From Artemia franciscana (Eukaryota > Arthropoda > Branchiopoda > Anostraca > Artemiidae), in assembly GCF_032884065.1 (NCBI RefSeq), contig NC_088879.1, positions 15,536,647 to 15,600,646 on the forward strand: DNA of 64,000 nucleotides, in the 5' to 3' direction. Below, in pieces: positions 36,345 through 48,787 of the stretch; positions within the stretch are counted from its first letter, which is position 1; each line of letters begins with the position of its first letter. The notes below the pieces were generated by a model. It ran no database searches and was not told the origin of the DNA. It was given only the letters and a program-made list of their open reading frames with translations. A program made the translations under genes and the position numbers.

Positions 36345-39300
36345 TTAATCAGAGTATTTGAGGTGGAGTAAGTGGAGTTGGGCCAAAATAAAATATAAAA
36401 TAAAAAAAATTGTACCAACCGTTCTTGCAAGCAGATTCCATTATGTAACTTTTAAATCGTCGCTTGAAAGATCCTTTTGGTAACTCAACAAATTTATTTA
36501 ATGAATTTTGTTGTCTAGTGATGGGATCATATACCGGAGGTTGAAACGGGATCTTTCATTCTTCACCAGAGGTAGTTTGTACGGGTTAACACATCTAGTT
36601 ATCAGTGAATTTTGATGTTTGGACAGTAAATTCTGGTCAAAAAAGAAATTATGTACATGTTGAATCTTAAAAAACCAACTAGATAATAGGAGATGAGATT
36701 TCTGTGTAAGAGTCATTACGTCTAAAAACAGGTAAGAAGTGCTTGTTTCAGAGTAGATATCTGTACTCCTCGGGTGTTGTAAAAACTTATCTAGAATTGG
36801 AATAGCTTCGTTTTGCAGGGTTTAATAAGTGATTTAAAAGTCAGCAAAAATATAGCTGAGTAATATTGGAGGTGTGCATCAATTAGGCAAAAATATAGGA
36901 TTCTTAGAACCTTATATGAGAATAAAAATTTTAGTCGGTGGAGCAAACCTATATTTCTTGATAATTTTAGTCTCAACAACGAAATATGTCTTAAAATTCA
37001 TGGTAGGGTCAAAAGCGAAACATAAATATTTTGCTGTGTATACTCTTTTGATTTCATGAATAGTATCAACGGTAATTTTATTCAGAGAAATATTTTTCAA
37101 CTTTTTACTCGATCTTCCCTAAATAATAAATTCTGTTTTAACAAATTTAGGGACAAGTTTGTTAATTTGGAACCAATTTTCGATGGATTTTGCAACTTCA
37201 ATCAGTTTTTCTTTCAGTGCATCTAATGTTGGTGCTTTTAAACTTGCTGCAGTATCATCCGCAAACGTAATTGTTAATGCATTTTCAGGAGTAGATTTAG
37301 GGAGATCATTTATATATATTAAAATAATAGAGGTCCTAAAATTGAACCTTGCGGTACACCGATATTACTATTCGATTTCTCAGATGAATATTCACCATCA
37401 ACATCTACCACAAACCTTCGATTGTGCAAATATGATTTGATTAATTTTAAAGGTGCTCCTCTTATTCCCGTATTTTCAAAGTTTTTAAATAGAATTTCGT
37501 GATTTAAAGTGTCGAAAGCTTCCTTAATATCAAAAAACAATGCAGCTGCTAAATAATTATCATCTAAAGCATCATTAATGAAAATATGTGTTGCGGCGAC
37601 GGCATCTTTTATCTTTTAAAAAACCAAACTGGAACTTCGAAAAAAAATTTATCCTTTCCAGAAATGATGTAAGTCTATACTTCATTATTTTTTCAAAAAC
37701 TTTAGCCAGTGGGGAAAGGAGTGCAATAGGACGGTAATTATTGGGATCTTGAGCCTCACCTTTTTTAAATATAGGGATTATTTTAGCCTTTTTCAGGAGA
37801 TCAAGGAAGACACCATTTTTTATGCTCGTATTTATAACATGTGCAAGAGGTTCATATATTACTCCTGATATTTTCTTCAAAAGATTAGTCGATATATCAT
37901 CTACGGAAGCCGAATTTCTTCTCTTTAAATCAACAATAGCTTTTTGGTATTCATCAAATGATACTGGTAGCATATACAATGATCTTTCTTCGTTTTAGGG
38001 CAAAAATCGTGTATAATCTGATGACTCATCCAAAAGATCTCTAACCAATTCTTCACCAATGTTACTGAAATTTTTAGCAAATAATTCCGCGATATCCTTT
38101 TTTTCAGTTGATTCAGTATTGTCATTTTCATTACTAAGAAAAGTCGGTATTGCTCTTGGTTTATTTTCATTTAATTTATCACGCAAGATTTTCCACATTT
38201 TCTGCTGGGAAGCAGCGGAAGATATTTCCTTCTCATAATAATTTCTTTCACTTTCTCTCAAAGTTCTAGTCAGAGTATTTTTGTAAAATTTGAATTTCTG
38301 GATGTTTTCATCTGACGGATAGTTGTATTTAATTTTGTATAGTCTATTTTTTTCATTAATACATTTTAACAGTCTCGGGGATATCCATGGTTTTTGTGAC
38401 ATTGACTTGGGTGTTTTCCTTTTAACTTTCGGACATATATCATTATAAACATCATTAAATGATATATAAAACATTTCCAACGCCTTATTTGCATCCTCAG
38501 TACTGACTACTTTCATCCAATCTATATCTCCTAGCTAAATAATTAAACAATTATACGACCTGTTTATTCATTACGTTTATTTTTTTTTAGATATGGCCAA
38601 ATTAAATTCAGAAATTATCACACCGTGATCTAAAATATCGTTTAATATGACAACAGTTGAAAAACAAGTACTATTAAAAAAAATATTATCAATTAATGTT
38701 GCTCCATTATCATTTATTCAAGTTGGAATCAGACATGATGGGAGCAGTCCTTGACAAAGCATTAATTCTAAAAATTCTCTTATCTTCGAATCATTTTGCT
38801 TTGCTTCAATTTTCATTAGGTCTAGATTGAAATCACCAAAAATAAATATTTGCTTATTCATTTGTGATATTTTATTTAATAGAATTTCAAATTGCATCAA
38901 AAGTTGATCTATTTTCCGGAAGGTGGGAGATATAAAGATATCATAATTGTTGATTTTTTATTAACTTCACATTCAGGAATACACGTTTCAAAAATCATTT
39001 CTATATTCCAAATCATTAGGTCTCGTCTTATTTTCGATTTTAACTCTTTTCTTATGATAAATCCCAATCCACCACGCTGATGGTGTTTTCTACTATCATC
39101 AACAAAATCATAATCAGAAAACATTACATCGTTATTATTCCTATCATTTAAGAAAGTTTCGTTTACCGCTAAAGCTTCAATTTTATTTTTGTTAATTATG
39201 TCGTTTATGAGCTCAATGCTACTAAGTAAACCTCTGCAGTTAAAACAAGAAAAACGTACATTACTGCATGTGGGGATAGAACCATCCATAAATGAATATT

Positions 39301-39438
39301 TGTTTTTGGGGCTATCTTCCAAAATTTTTGCTTCATCATCCTTCACATCCCTCATGCATTCCAGTATATTAAAAGGATTTTCCTTAACTGTTTAGTTCTG
39401 CTTGCAAGATCAGGTAAATTATGTAAACTCAACATCAT
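36345..39438 (-). pseudogene. LINE ORF2, broken, copy C
   Basis: ATG at 39438. A one-base deletion near 39385 shifts the frame within the first 20 codons. The rest of the endonuclease is well kept (SCFNCRGLLSSIELIND, GDFNLDLMKIEAKQND). The reverse transcriptase keeps NNYRPIALLSPLAKVFEKI and FADD (37254-37265), but is shifted near 37320 (one A lost) and damaged near 37610 and 37995. The C-terminal tail ends at TAA 36345-36347. It lacks the deletions seen in copies A (near 6340) and B (near 26330). Confidence 0.87.
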
Positions 39439-39668
39439 AAATCAACAAAAAAGCCTCACTCCAGTTAATCAACAATTTAACGAAAGACTCAAAAAAGAAA
39501 ACTAATCTAAGCACATATAACAACCGCATACGTCGGAGAATTCCATTTCGTTTCGGTGGAAGTATGTTCATTCTTTCTCATTCAACAGAGAACACGCACA
39601 TTTTGGCACCAATGTGTGCACACCAACACATATTTGCGCATTTATATAATGACTATTATGAACAAATC

Positions 39669-40508
39669 CTAACAAATCACTAAAAATGACAAAAAAAACA
39701 AATAAGAAAAATAACACAATTTATTCGACTGGTGGGATGTTATACAACTTTTTTTTTGTTTCACCCCGTCTTGGTCTATGTAGCATAATGTGGGTGGGAT
39801 CCATGCAACAAAACCTTTATCCTTTATTTCTTTCTTTTTTTGATTCAGCGTAGCGCGAATCTCCCTGCAGGTTTTACTAACATCATCACTGAAGAAAACT
39901 CCATTGTAATCAAATTTTGTCGCTTTATCAAGGTCTTTTTTCCAAAGCTGGTCACGTAATTATTTATTCGCTTGAAGTACCGAGAATTGGTCATCTGAGT
40001 TCATGAGTCGTATTTTCACAAATTTATCATGTGCTTCTTTAACTTCAAAATTAATTTTTAGTTGTAAGAAGTTTTCCAGCAAATGTTCCATTTTCGTCGA
40101 GGCCTCCGGCACTGAGGCAGCCTTTAAATTCCAAGAAATAATGTTGTCTTTCTTTTCCAAATTCTCCAATATGAGGACCTTATCAGTGAGAGGGCCTGAT
40201 CCATGGGTTTCTTTCTTTCGTATATCTTTTCATTCTGCCTGAATCTTTATTCTTGTATCCGAGTGGGTCGCAGTTATGATGTCAATATCATTCACTTTGG
40301 AGGTTAGACCACTAATGTCTGAACAGATTTCGGATAATTCAGATCTCAAACTTTGTATCTCTTCCAGCGTTGCTCTAACTGTTTCTAAAATGTGATGGAC
40401 TGAACTGGTCAGCGTATCAATCAAATCACGTATTGTCCCTTGGGCTGTTGAATCTTGCATAGATAATCGTGTGGATTCCATATCATTACGTCTCTTTTTC
40501 TTGGTCAT
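39669..40508 (-). pseudogene. LINE ORF1, broken, copy C
   Basis: Starts at 40508 with the same TKKKRRNDMESTRLS N-terminus and coiled coil. A TTA-to-TGA change gives a stop after the IKIQAE segment (near 40230). A second stop follows NK near 39960. The downstream frame otherwise parallels copy B to TAG at 39669-39671. Confidence 0.8.
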
Positions 40509-40530
40509 AATAACTATTCACCGGTGTTCA

Positions 40531-40765
40531 TTTATTTTTATTTTATTTTATTTAAGAATTAACGACGCTTCTTGACTACTAAGGTCCCTACGTCGGCCCT
40601 GCAGTGCATTCCTGCAGCGTGATTCGATCTCTGGGTCCCGTATTACCAAGCTAAGGTCAAATCCACTGCGCCACCACAGGACAGTAAAATTTCCTTACGA
40701 TGGTAAGATTTGAGCCCAAATATGGCACAAGGTCTAATCCATGTCACCATCACAAGGTAAGTCCG
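40531..40765 (-). mobile_element. tRNA-derived SINE (long form) with target duplication
   Basis: Flanked by TCACCGGTGTTCA (40518-40530) and TCACAGGTGTTCA (40766-40778), a 13-bp target duplication with one mismatch. On the minus strand it has a Pol III A box (TGGCGCAGTGG) and B box-like GATCGAATCAC and ends in an A-rich tail (AAATAAAATAAAATAAAAAT). The short form at 62158-62300 starts only at TGTCCTGTGGTGGC. This copy has about 100 more bases on the 5' side. Confidence 0.85.
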
Positions 40766-40967
40766 TCACAGGTGTTCACAAGATTAGCATAAAATAAGTC
40801 AAAATGCGCGCTCTCCGATACTGAGATGTTAACTCGAGGAAAGTATTGAATGAACTGACGCATCAGATGGAAAATTCAAATTTGAGAAATTGAAAACTTG
40901 TTTCTCATTATAGTCACTAAATAGTCATAATCTTCCAAACAAAAAAGAAAATTAAACTGCCTGACCC

Positions 40968-41814
40968 CTACCGACAGCTTGATTTCACGTAATCTTCAGG
41001 ATCAACTCGATTTTGAGCCATCCTATTGTCTAGCCTCTCTTTATTGTGGTCTAAAAGGCCAGTGTGGTGGTAGAAACTTCGGTTTCATTGAATCAATAAA
41101 ATGCTTTCTCCAGAGTATTTCCAGGCTTAATAAACCCTCAGGTTTCTGTACGTAGCAGCTTACAACTTTACGGCCATGCGGTTCTTTGTTAACCGATTGT
41201 GTTCCAATCTTTAAAGCTTCTTCAAGTACTTCGCTAGTCAACAAACTGACATTGTAATACTCAGTAATTATCGCTTCAAGTTCAGCAAGCCTGTCGAATG
41301 GAATTTTATCTTTAGCGGATTTGATGGCTTTTGCCGCTGATACAACTTTCTTCAACAAAGGATTGGTTGCTTTGACCTTGTCTATGGCCCCAATTGGAGC
41401 TCTACATTCCTGAGCTAGTCGTTTACGAAGCTCCTGATCGCAATTATTACTGATTTTATGACATGTGACACATAACAGAAGAACGTCGTGAGACGATCCT
41501 TTCGGGACAATACGATATTCTTTCGGGACAATATTTTTTCTCACGCAGGATTCTGTTTGACCACATACGACACAGCGGATTTTTTGAGGTGTCTGATAGT
41601 ATTTATCACATACTCGAACAGGTCGTCAATTTGGTTCTGACTTCAGTCGAATCGTAAAAGGGTCTTCCTTCACCTGTTCTGCAAGGTCTTTACTAAGGTA
41701 CCAGTCAGGATTTTTGCGAACAAGGGTGCACAAAATTTCACCATCTGGTGCCACTAAGTAACAAGTTGAATCATTTCTATCTCCCTTCATTTCTATCTTC
41801 CAATCAATCTTCAA
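40968..41814 (-). pseudogene. EXD2: EXD2-derived C-terminal fragment, copy C
   Basis: Third copy of the EXD2 C-terminal module: CYLVAPDGEIL, WYLSKDLAEQ, VRKNIVPKEYR, SHDVLLLCVTCHKIS, ECRAPIGAIDK, HFIDSMKPKFLPPHW. It is broken by a TGG-to-TGA change in the SEPNW segment, adjacent to but different from the stop in copy B. It shares with copy A the extra T after FLPPHW. The upstream limit is at about 41814, where it joins sequence unrelated to A or B. Confidence 0.82.
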
Positions 41815-42517
41815 TTCACACTAATATGATTCCCTTTAGGCGAGCAGTTTTATTCCAGATTTGACATCATTTTTAGATGTCAGTTAGATGACGTTAAAAT
41901 TAGGCTCTAATACTAATCCACTCTTGTGTCATAATTAACTAATCCCGAGATGACGTCATAATTAAAGTTGGTAATCTGATAATCTGGGATGCCGTCGTGA
42001 TTCGTTAGCACAACATGTTATCATAATAATAATGATTTCCAGCATTTTTCAATTATGTATTTAATAAATTCTTAACACAGAATTCATTAATTACCTTGGG
42101 TAGCCGTTCGGCCCGACAGTTATAGCTACGCAGGAGTTGGTGTTATCATCTGTATTGGAAAAATACATCGCCTGGTAGCGAGAGTGAAAGGTCTTTTTGA
42201 TAAACCAATACTGCCTAAAATTTATAATTCAAAGTTTGCACCTCATTTTTTTTCATCCTTCCATTTTTAAAGATTTTAAGTAAAAGGAATAAAAAGCGTA
42301 TCCGTGTATACATTTTCTGGTTTTGTAAATATTTTCTTGGAATCCAGCTATGATTCAGAAATAAGTGCATCATTGAACAGAAATTACAATAAATAATCGA
42401 GTCAAACTCAAAACGAGCAAACATTAGCATTAGTGAGGCTGACAACCCCCCTGCCTTCTCAAAACCAGAGCGTAACTTCCACTTTACTGAAAACAAAATA
42501 TATTTTAGATTTTTTCA
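41815..42517. other. Unrecognised 0.7-kb segment, no gene
   Basis: AT-rich sequence private to unit C between the EXD2 fragment and the dispersed element. A 93-codon minus-strand frame (42215-42496) has no recognisable motif. One TGACGTCA lies near 41983. Confidence 0.5.
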
Positions 42518-44643
42518 GTTTTTATGGCACTTGGTATTAGCCAAGCAAAATGTAGCAATCGCAAATTCTGTCGGTCTGTCTGTCGGTCCCGGTTTCGCTA
42601 CTTTAGGCACTTTCAGGTAAGCTAGGACGACGAAATTTGACAGGCGTATCAGTGACCGGACCAAATTAAATCAAAAATAGTCGTTTTCCCGATTTGAACC
42701 CTGGGGGGGGAGTGGGGGGCGGTTAATTCGGAAAAAATAGAAAAAATGAAGTATTTTTAACATACGAACGGTTGATCAGATCTTAATGAAATTTGATGTT
42801 TGGAAGGATATTGTGTCTCAGAGCTGTTATTTTAAATCCCGACCCGATCTGGTGATATTGGGGGAGGGAGTTGGGAGGGAGAAACCTAAAATCTTGGAAA
42901 ACACTTAGAGCGGAAGGATCGGGATGAAACATGGTGGGAAAAATAAGCACAAATTCTAGATACATGATTGACATCACCAGAACGGATCCGCTCTCTTTGG
43001 GGTAGTTGGGGGGTGGAGGGCTAATTCTGAAAAATTAGTAAAAATGAGGCATTTCTAACTTACAAACGGGTGATCGGATCTCAATGAAATTTATTATTTA
43101 GAAGGATATCATGGGTCAAAGCTCTTATGTTAAATCCTGACCAGATCTGGTGACATTGGGGGAGGCTGGAGGGGGGGAGACCTAAAATTATGGAAAACGC
43201 TTAGAGTGGAGGGATCGGGATGAAACTTGGTAGGATAAATAATCAGAATTCTTAGATACGTGATTGAAATAATTGGAACGAATCCGCTTTATTTGGAGGA
43301 ATTGGGGGGGGGATTAATTCTGAAAAATTAGAAAAAATGACGTATTTTTATCGTACGAAAGAGTGATCGGATCTTCATGAAACTCCATATTTAGAAGGAC
43401 CTCGTAACTCAGATCTCTTGTTTTTAATATCAATCGGATTCAGTGTCATTTGGGGGGGGGGGGGTAAATCTTAGAAAATACTTAAAGAGGAGAGATCAGG
43501 ATAAAACTGGATGGGAAGAATAAAACAAGTCTAAGATACATGACTGACATAACTGGACCGGATCCGCTCTATTTGGTGGAGTTGGGGGGGGGGTAATTCG
43601 GAAAAATAAGGTATTTGTAACTTAGGAACGGGTGATCAGATCTTTATGAAATTTGATATTTAGAAGGATCTTGTGCTTTAAAGCTCTTATTTTAAATCCC
43701 GAGCTGATCCTGTGACATTAGGGGGAGTTGGAGGGGGAAACCGGAATTCTTGGAAAAAACGAAAATTGGGGTATTTTTATCTTACGAATAAGTGATCGGA
43801 TCTTAATGAAACTTGATATATCGAAGGATCATATGTTTCAGATGCTCGATTTTTGACTCGAATTGGATCCGAAGACATAGGGGGTTAGAGGAGAGAAACA
43901 GAAATCTTGGAAAACGCTTAGTGTGGAGATATCGGGATCAATCTTGATGGGAAGATTAAGCACAAGTTCTAGATACGTGATTGACATAATTGGAACGGAT
44001 CAGTTCTCTATGGAGGAGCTGGCGGGTGTTAATTTGGAAAAATTAGAAAAATTGAGGTACAAAATTGAGCTCTTATTTCAAATCCTGACCAGATCTGTTA
44101 ACATTGGGGGGAGTTGGAAGGGATATCGGAAATTTTGAAAAACGCTGAGAGTGGAGGAATTGGGATGAAGCTTGGTGGATAGAATAAGCAAATATCATAG
44201 ATACGTGAATGATGTAACCGTACTGGATTCGCTGTCTTTGGGGGAGTTTGGGGGAGGGGCTCAGCGCTTTGGCGAGTTTGGTGCTTCTGGACGTGCTAGG
44301 ACGATGAAAATTGGTCGGCGTGTCAGGGAGCTGCACAAATTGACTTTATAAAGTTTTTTTCCAAGATTCGACCATCTGGGGGGCTAAAGGGAGAGAAAAA
44401 ATTTGAAAAAATGAGGTATTTATAACTTACGAGTGGGTGATCGATTCTTAATGAATTTTGGTATTTAGAAGGATATCGTGACTCAGAGCTCTTATTTTAA
44501 ATCCCGACCGGCATTAAGTCTCTGATTTTCCTTTTAAATAAATCTATTGATTCATAGAATTTTGTCAGAGCTCATACCATATGAGGTCTTGGCTCTTAGC
44601 TCTTTTGGCCCCGTCACAAGTGCCATATGAGCTCTTAGCTCTT
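42518..44643 (-). mobile_element. 295-bp-repeat dispersed element, copy 3 (most complete)
   Basis: Minus-strand member with both ends: TTTTTATGGCACTTGG and a GTCGGTCTGTCTGTCGG run at 42518-42600, and CCATATGAGCTCTTAGCTCT near 44625-44643. In between are several degenerate 295-bp units with G-runs. Inverted ATGGCACTTG/CAAGTGCCAT sequences lie near both ends. There is no coding frame. Confidence 0.72.
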
Positions 44644-45240
44644 GTTGACTTTAAGAAATAAAAAATTATTAATATTTTTTTTATTTTATAGAATATAAAA
44701 TTTATTTTTTTATTTTATAGAATATTTTTTTTATTAACTTTGTCTATAAATTCTTAAACCTTTTTATGACATTAACTGTATTATGAATACTATCCATTAT
44801 ATTATTCTTCAATAGATAAAGGAGAGCTTAAACCTTGTAGTCCTGGCAATTGGAGCAGACGCGCCTTGCTTCTTTGAGTATTATGATTGTGGCAATCAGA
44901 CCTAAACTGAAAAATGACTGAGAAACATAAACGTAAGTTATTATTATTATACTTGAACATAAATGACAAGTGATAAACAACGTCATTGCAGTACTGCAAT
45001 GATGCATAGGAAAATGACGTCACCGACATGAATCTTTTTTCCAAAATTAAGGCTCTTAACGAATTTTCTCAGACTTCTGACCTATCTAGATCGTTTTTTT
45101 TATGCGAGAAAATCTCAAGATACCGATTTTCCCGCAAAAACATAGAGCCGTTTCGAGAAACATAAATACACATATATGCATACAAATATTGCTCACTTAT
45201 AAAGATAGATTATATATATATATATAAATATATATATATA
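44644..45240. other. AT-rich spacer, no gene recognised
   Basis: Duplicated ATTTTATAGAATAT text near 44680-44720, one TGACGTCA near 45014, and a TA microsatellite at about 45210-45243. No gene. Confidence 0.5.
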
Positions 45241-45604
45241 TATCATGAAAAGAGAAATCACCAATGCTACAGCACAAACACACAAAAAAAAAAAAAAAAA
45301 AAAAAAAAAGGAGACAGAAGGAGAAAAGGAAGACTGTTTTCCTAAATTAGTGATTAATATAGACCAGCACTTGAATGAGGCCTTAACCCTACTCATCCAT
45401 ACAATCACATAGGTCAAACAGCATAGCCACACACAATCAACAATAAAGAATAATCCATGGACAGGCAGTCATGTCGTCAATAAGTATAAGTCGTCATTTA
45501 CCAAACCATAGAAAAAATAATATAGACAAATAATTCAGAGGCAACACCCAACATAAGGGCTCATCAGGAGAATACACTGGCCTATATAGGGTTTCGCCAC
45601 TCTA
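45241..45604 (+). repeat. Left inverted arm beside Penelope-like RT
   Basis: Inverted copy of 58256-58604: TATCATGAAAAGAGAAATCA here matches the complement of TGATTTCTCTTTTCATGATA there, with an A-run of different length inside. On the minus strand it contains GAAACCCTATATAGG (45582-45596) followed by CTGATGAGCCC (45557-45567). I read it as a terminal repeat of the Penelope-like element. Confidence 0.8.
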
Positions 45605-45957
45605 AATTCTCTACCCAGCACAGTGTTGTGGCTACCACAGAATATCCATGGCATCCCCGCGTCAGGTATCACCCCCAAAATACATGTCTATGAAAAAAAC
45701 AGCAAATGTAAAACAACCAAGTAAAACCAAAACAAGCTTATCCTGTTAATATATCCCTCCCTTTAGCAACAATAGGTAAACTAAATATTATAAATTTTAC
45801 CAAATCACAAATATTAACACATTGCAAAAAACCTGAATGAACTAAACAATTATATAATTCATCTTTACCATGTGGCTAATTTTTTAAAAATTCCGCTCAA
45901 ATAGAAACACAATTCAAAATAAATGGCGCTGTGACAACATTTCTCGAACCTCCGAAA

Positions 45958-47079
45958 TTAGTCAAAAATTTCTTTAAGTATTTCTAGATAATTCTTTTGA
46001 TATTTATTTAAAAGTTCGTTATAATGAAAACTAAATTTTTTAAATTGCCAAGTTAATTTATTTGCAGAAAAACCTCTTGATATCAATTTTTGGCTTAAGA
46101 TTTTACATCTATTTTTAAAATCAATATAATTACTACAAATCCTTGCATAACGAAGTAACTGTGAGAAAAACGCTGAATATGTGATATTTGAGTGTATATT
46201 ACTTTCAGGGAATGGGAAACTAATCACTTCAAAATCAAAATCATCCATTTTATTATACATTTTAAAACTTAATTTATTATTATCACAAATATTAATATTT
46301 AAATCTAAGAAATGATCTTCATGACCAGCGCCATGACTAGGCTCAAGAATAAGCTCTGATGGATATATATTTTTAGAAATATCAATGAAATCCTTACAAT
46401 TTAAGACCAAAATATCATCTAAATATCTTTTATTATTTGACAAAGCATGTTTTAAATTAATTGGATTATTCTTATCCATCATATATTTATATTCTAGTTG
46501 ACTTAAAAACAAGTCAGCTATAAATGGGCTGGCATTCCCCCCCATGGGAATTCCCATAATTTGCTTGTACAAATCACCCCCAAATTTTATATAAGTATTG
46601 TATAAAACAAATTCCAATAACTCAAAAATCATATCCAAGCTGTAACATCTCAAGTTAACTGTAGTATTAAAGCAGTTTGTCCATATGGCTTTTTTATTAT
46701 AACTGTCTATTTTTAAGAACCTTTTACTAGATAAGAGGAAAGATTTCCTTATAACAGTTTTTAAATTATCTAACACTAAATTGAGTGATAAATTAGTATA
46801 CATTGTCGCAAAATCGAAAGACTCAATTCTTTTAGCTGAAACCATTGTTAAAGAATCTATCACCTGCAGTGAATTATTAACACTCCAATATGGATTAAAA
46901 TTCGAAAATTTTTTAATACCAGAACAATAGGTTTTAAGTTTATTTACAATTTCCTTTAAAATTAAAGAGAGGTCAGTAGCAGCAATACGGGTTGGACATT
47001 TAGCTGCTCCAGCAATAAACCGTGGTTTAGGGGGATTCTTATGAAATTTTACAGTCCAATATAGGAAAGGGAACTTTTT
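45958..47079 (-). pseudogene. Penelope-like reverse transcriptase, 5'-truncated
   Basis: An open frame of about 370 codons on the minus strand with no stop until TAA at 45958. Motifs in order: FPFLYWTVKFHKNPPKPRF; AGAAKCPTRIAAT; SFDFATMYTNLSL (first catalytic aspartate); IMGIPMGGNASPFIADLFL; RYLDDILVL (catalytic pair, 46414-46425); EDHFLDLNINI; DFDFEVISFPFPESNIHS. This layout fits Penelope-like elements rather than LINE or LTR enzymes. The N-terminal end is lost in a TA microsatellite. No GIY-YIG endonuclease is visible downstream. There is no good start codon. Confidence 0.75.
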
Positions 47080-47097
47080 ATATATATATATATATAC

Positions 47098-47162
<65 letters not shown>

Positions 47163-47180
47163 CACATATATATATATTGG
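47076..47180. repeat. (TA)n microsatellite
   Basis: About 100 bp of nearly pure TA with occasional C and G, directly at the broken 5' edge of the reverse transcriptase. Confidence 0.95.
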
Positions 47181-47278
47181 ATGCAAGCTTGTCTGACTGT
47201 AATGTAAAGTTGATAAATCACATACTCAAGCAAAGCTGACTGCCTTTAAATGCATGCTATTATAGGGTAAATATAACG

Positions 47279-47372
47279 AATATATATATATATACACACA
47301 CATATATATACATATATATATACATATATATATATATATACATATATATATACACATATACATTGTATATAT
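47279..47372. repeat. (TA)n/(CATATA)n microsatellite
   Basis: A second TA-rich array with CACACACATATATATACATA variants. Confidence 0.93.
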
Positions 47373-48787
47373 AGTTTCTCATTTGGGCCTTTTGGAAAAC
47401 CGAGATCAATCCGTCATCAGTCAGGAGAGTGGGTGCTAAGTTTATGTTATCAAGGCATCTGATAGACGAAATAACCTTGACCGAACTTCGGGGAGGAGGA
47501 AAAGGAAGAAAATCTATATTCTGGATATGAGGACGCCAGCCGAGGGGGGTTACAAGATCTGAACATGTTGTTTCTTTCGTAAGAAAAAACATAGTTTTTA
47601 ATTTGCTCTTGATCAAATATTAAAAAAAAAATTAAAAAACGCCTCTGTTTCTAAATACGCTAAAAAGTAAAAAAAAAATCCTGCAGCATTAAAGGAAATA
47701 AAAAATTTTATAGCCAAAAATAAAAGTGTAAGGCTATAATAACACATATTTTTAACTATAAATGGACAATTTTCTTCTTGTCTTTTCTACGCTATAATGT
47801 TTGTTCTTAAAGCATTTCAATTTTTCCGGGCAGCAGGAAGTTTTTTTTAATGCGTTTTAGTTTATTTGAGATAAGAGCGATTTTAAAGAAAAAATTGTTT
47901 CGAGTTTTATTTACTCCTTTGAGTATTCGGTAAATCTTCTCCCCTTGAAATTGATGGAATAAATTTCAAGCTCAAACACTGAAATTTTCACAAATACATA
48001 AAAAAAACTCAAAAACTTATAAAGATTCTGGGTCTGCTTTAGGGAAAGACCCTACCTTTCATCAATGCAACCAGTGTAGTATCTTGTCTACATAATCATT
48101 TTAGGTATTACTTCCCTGTATCCAATCTGGATTGGATTTTTGCATTCATAAACAACCTGGTTTTAGACTGATTTAATAATCATCTTCTCTAAAAATCATC
48201 TTCTCTTCTTTTTTGTGTTTCTTCGATGTTTATCTTTTTATCAATTCAACTCTACAATCAATTTGAGCTCTGAAGGAGCTAAAATTTTACCACAAACATC
48301 AATCCACAGATGGTCGGCGGATTCTTTTGTTCTTAAATTTTTCCTTCTAGTAAGTAAAGATAAAATCTACAAAAATCGTTGCTGGCGCGGGAGTTGAACT
48401 CAGGAGTCCCTTGTGAATAGTCGAGGCCACCAACCAGGACACCTAACGATTTTCTATTAGCTTCATTCCACCGAATAACAATATATAATCCATCCTGTTA
48501 AATATCATTCCGAATTATTAAACTTTTTTTCTGGATTACAAAACAGCTAAGGAAGGATTTAAGAGCCAGTTCAGGCTGGACTAAAAATCAAGCACAAGTG
48601 TGCAGATATTTTGCCAAAAACGAGTCGTTAACCTCCAATCAATGTAAGGTTAAGATTGAAAAAAAAAGACTGAAATTAGAGAAGAGGTTACAGAAAAAAA
48701 GAAAAATAATATATCTAATAAACAACTCTAAATAAACTATTATTATCTAGGAGCTATCGACCGAGATCCGTTGATTTTTGAACGGAA
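47373..48787. other. Unrecognised segment between PLE and Helitron
   Basis: About 1.4 kb of AT-rich sequence. A minus-strand frame (47260-47616) reads LGWRPHIQNIDFLPFPPPRS and SIRCLDNINLAPTLLTDDG, protein-like but unassigned; it could be a piece of the Penelope-like element. A tRNA-like patch lies at 48381-48448. Confidence 0.45.
48381..48448 (-). other. Possible tRNA-derived SINE head
   Basis: On the minus strand, GGTTGGTGGCC-type text is followed 30 bases later by GAGTTCAACTCCCG, similar to a Pol III B box. Pairing of the acceptor ends is weak (GTT/AAC only). Could be chance. Confidence 0.3.

Larger units (their letters stand above)
36345..40967 (-). mobile_element. LINE copy C, with nested SINE
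   Basis: Third copy, ORF2 at 36345-39438 and ORF1 remnant at 39669-40508. A SINE (40531-40765) sits upstream of ORF1 with its own target duplication. Confidence 0.85.

Noticed and set aside
45241-45604. Arms at 45241 and 58256 considered as LTRs of an LTR retrotransposon
   Set aside because: They are inverted rather than direct, and the enclosed enzyme has Penelope-type motifs with no gag, protease or integrase.
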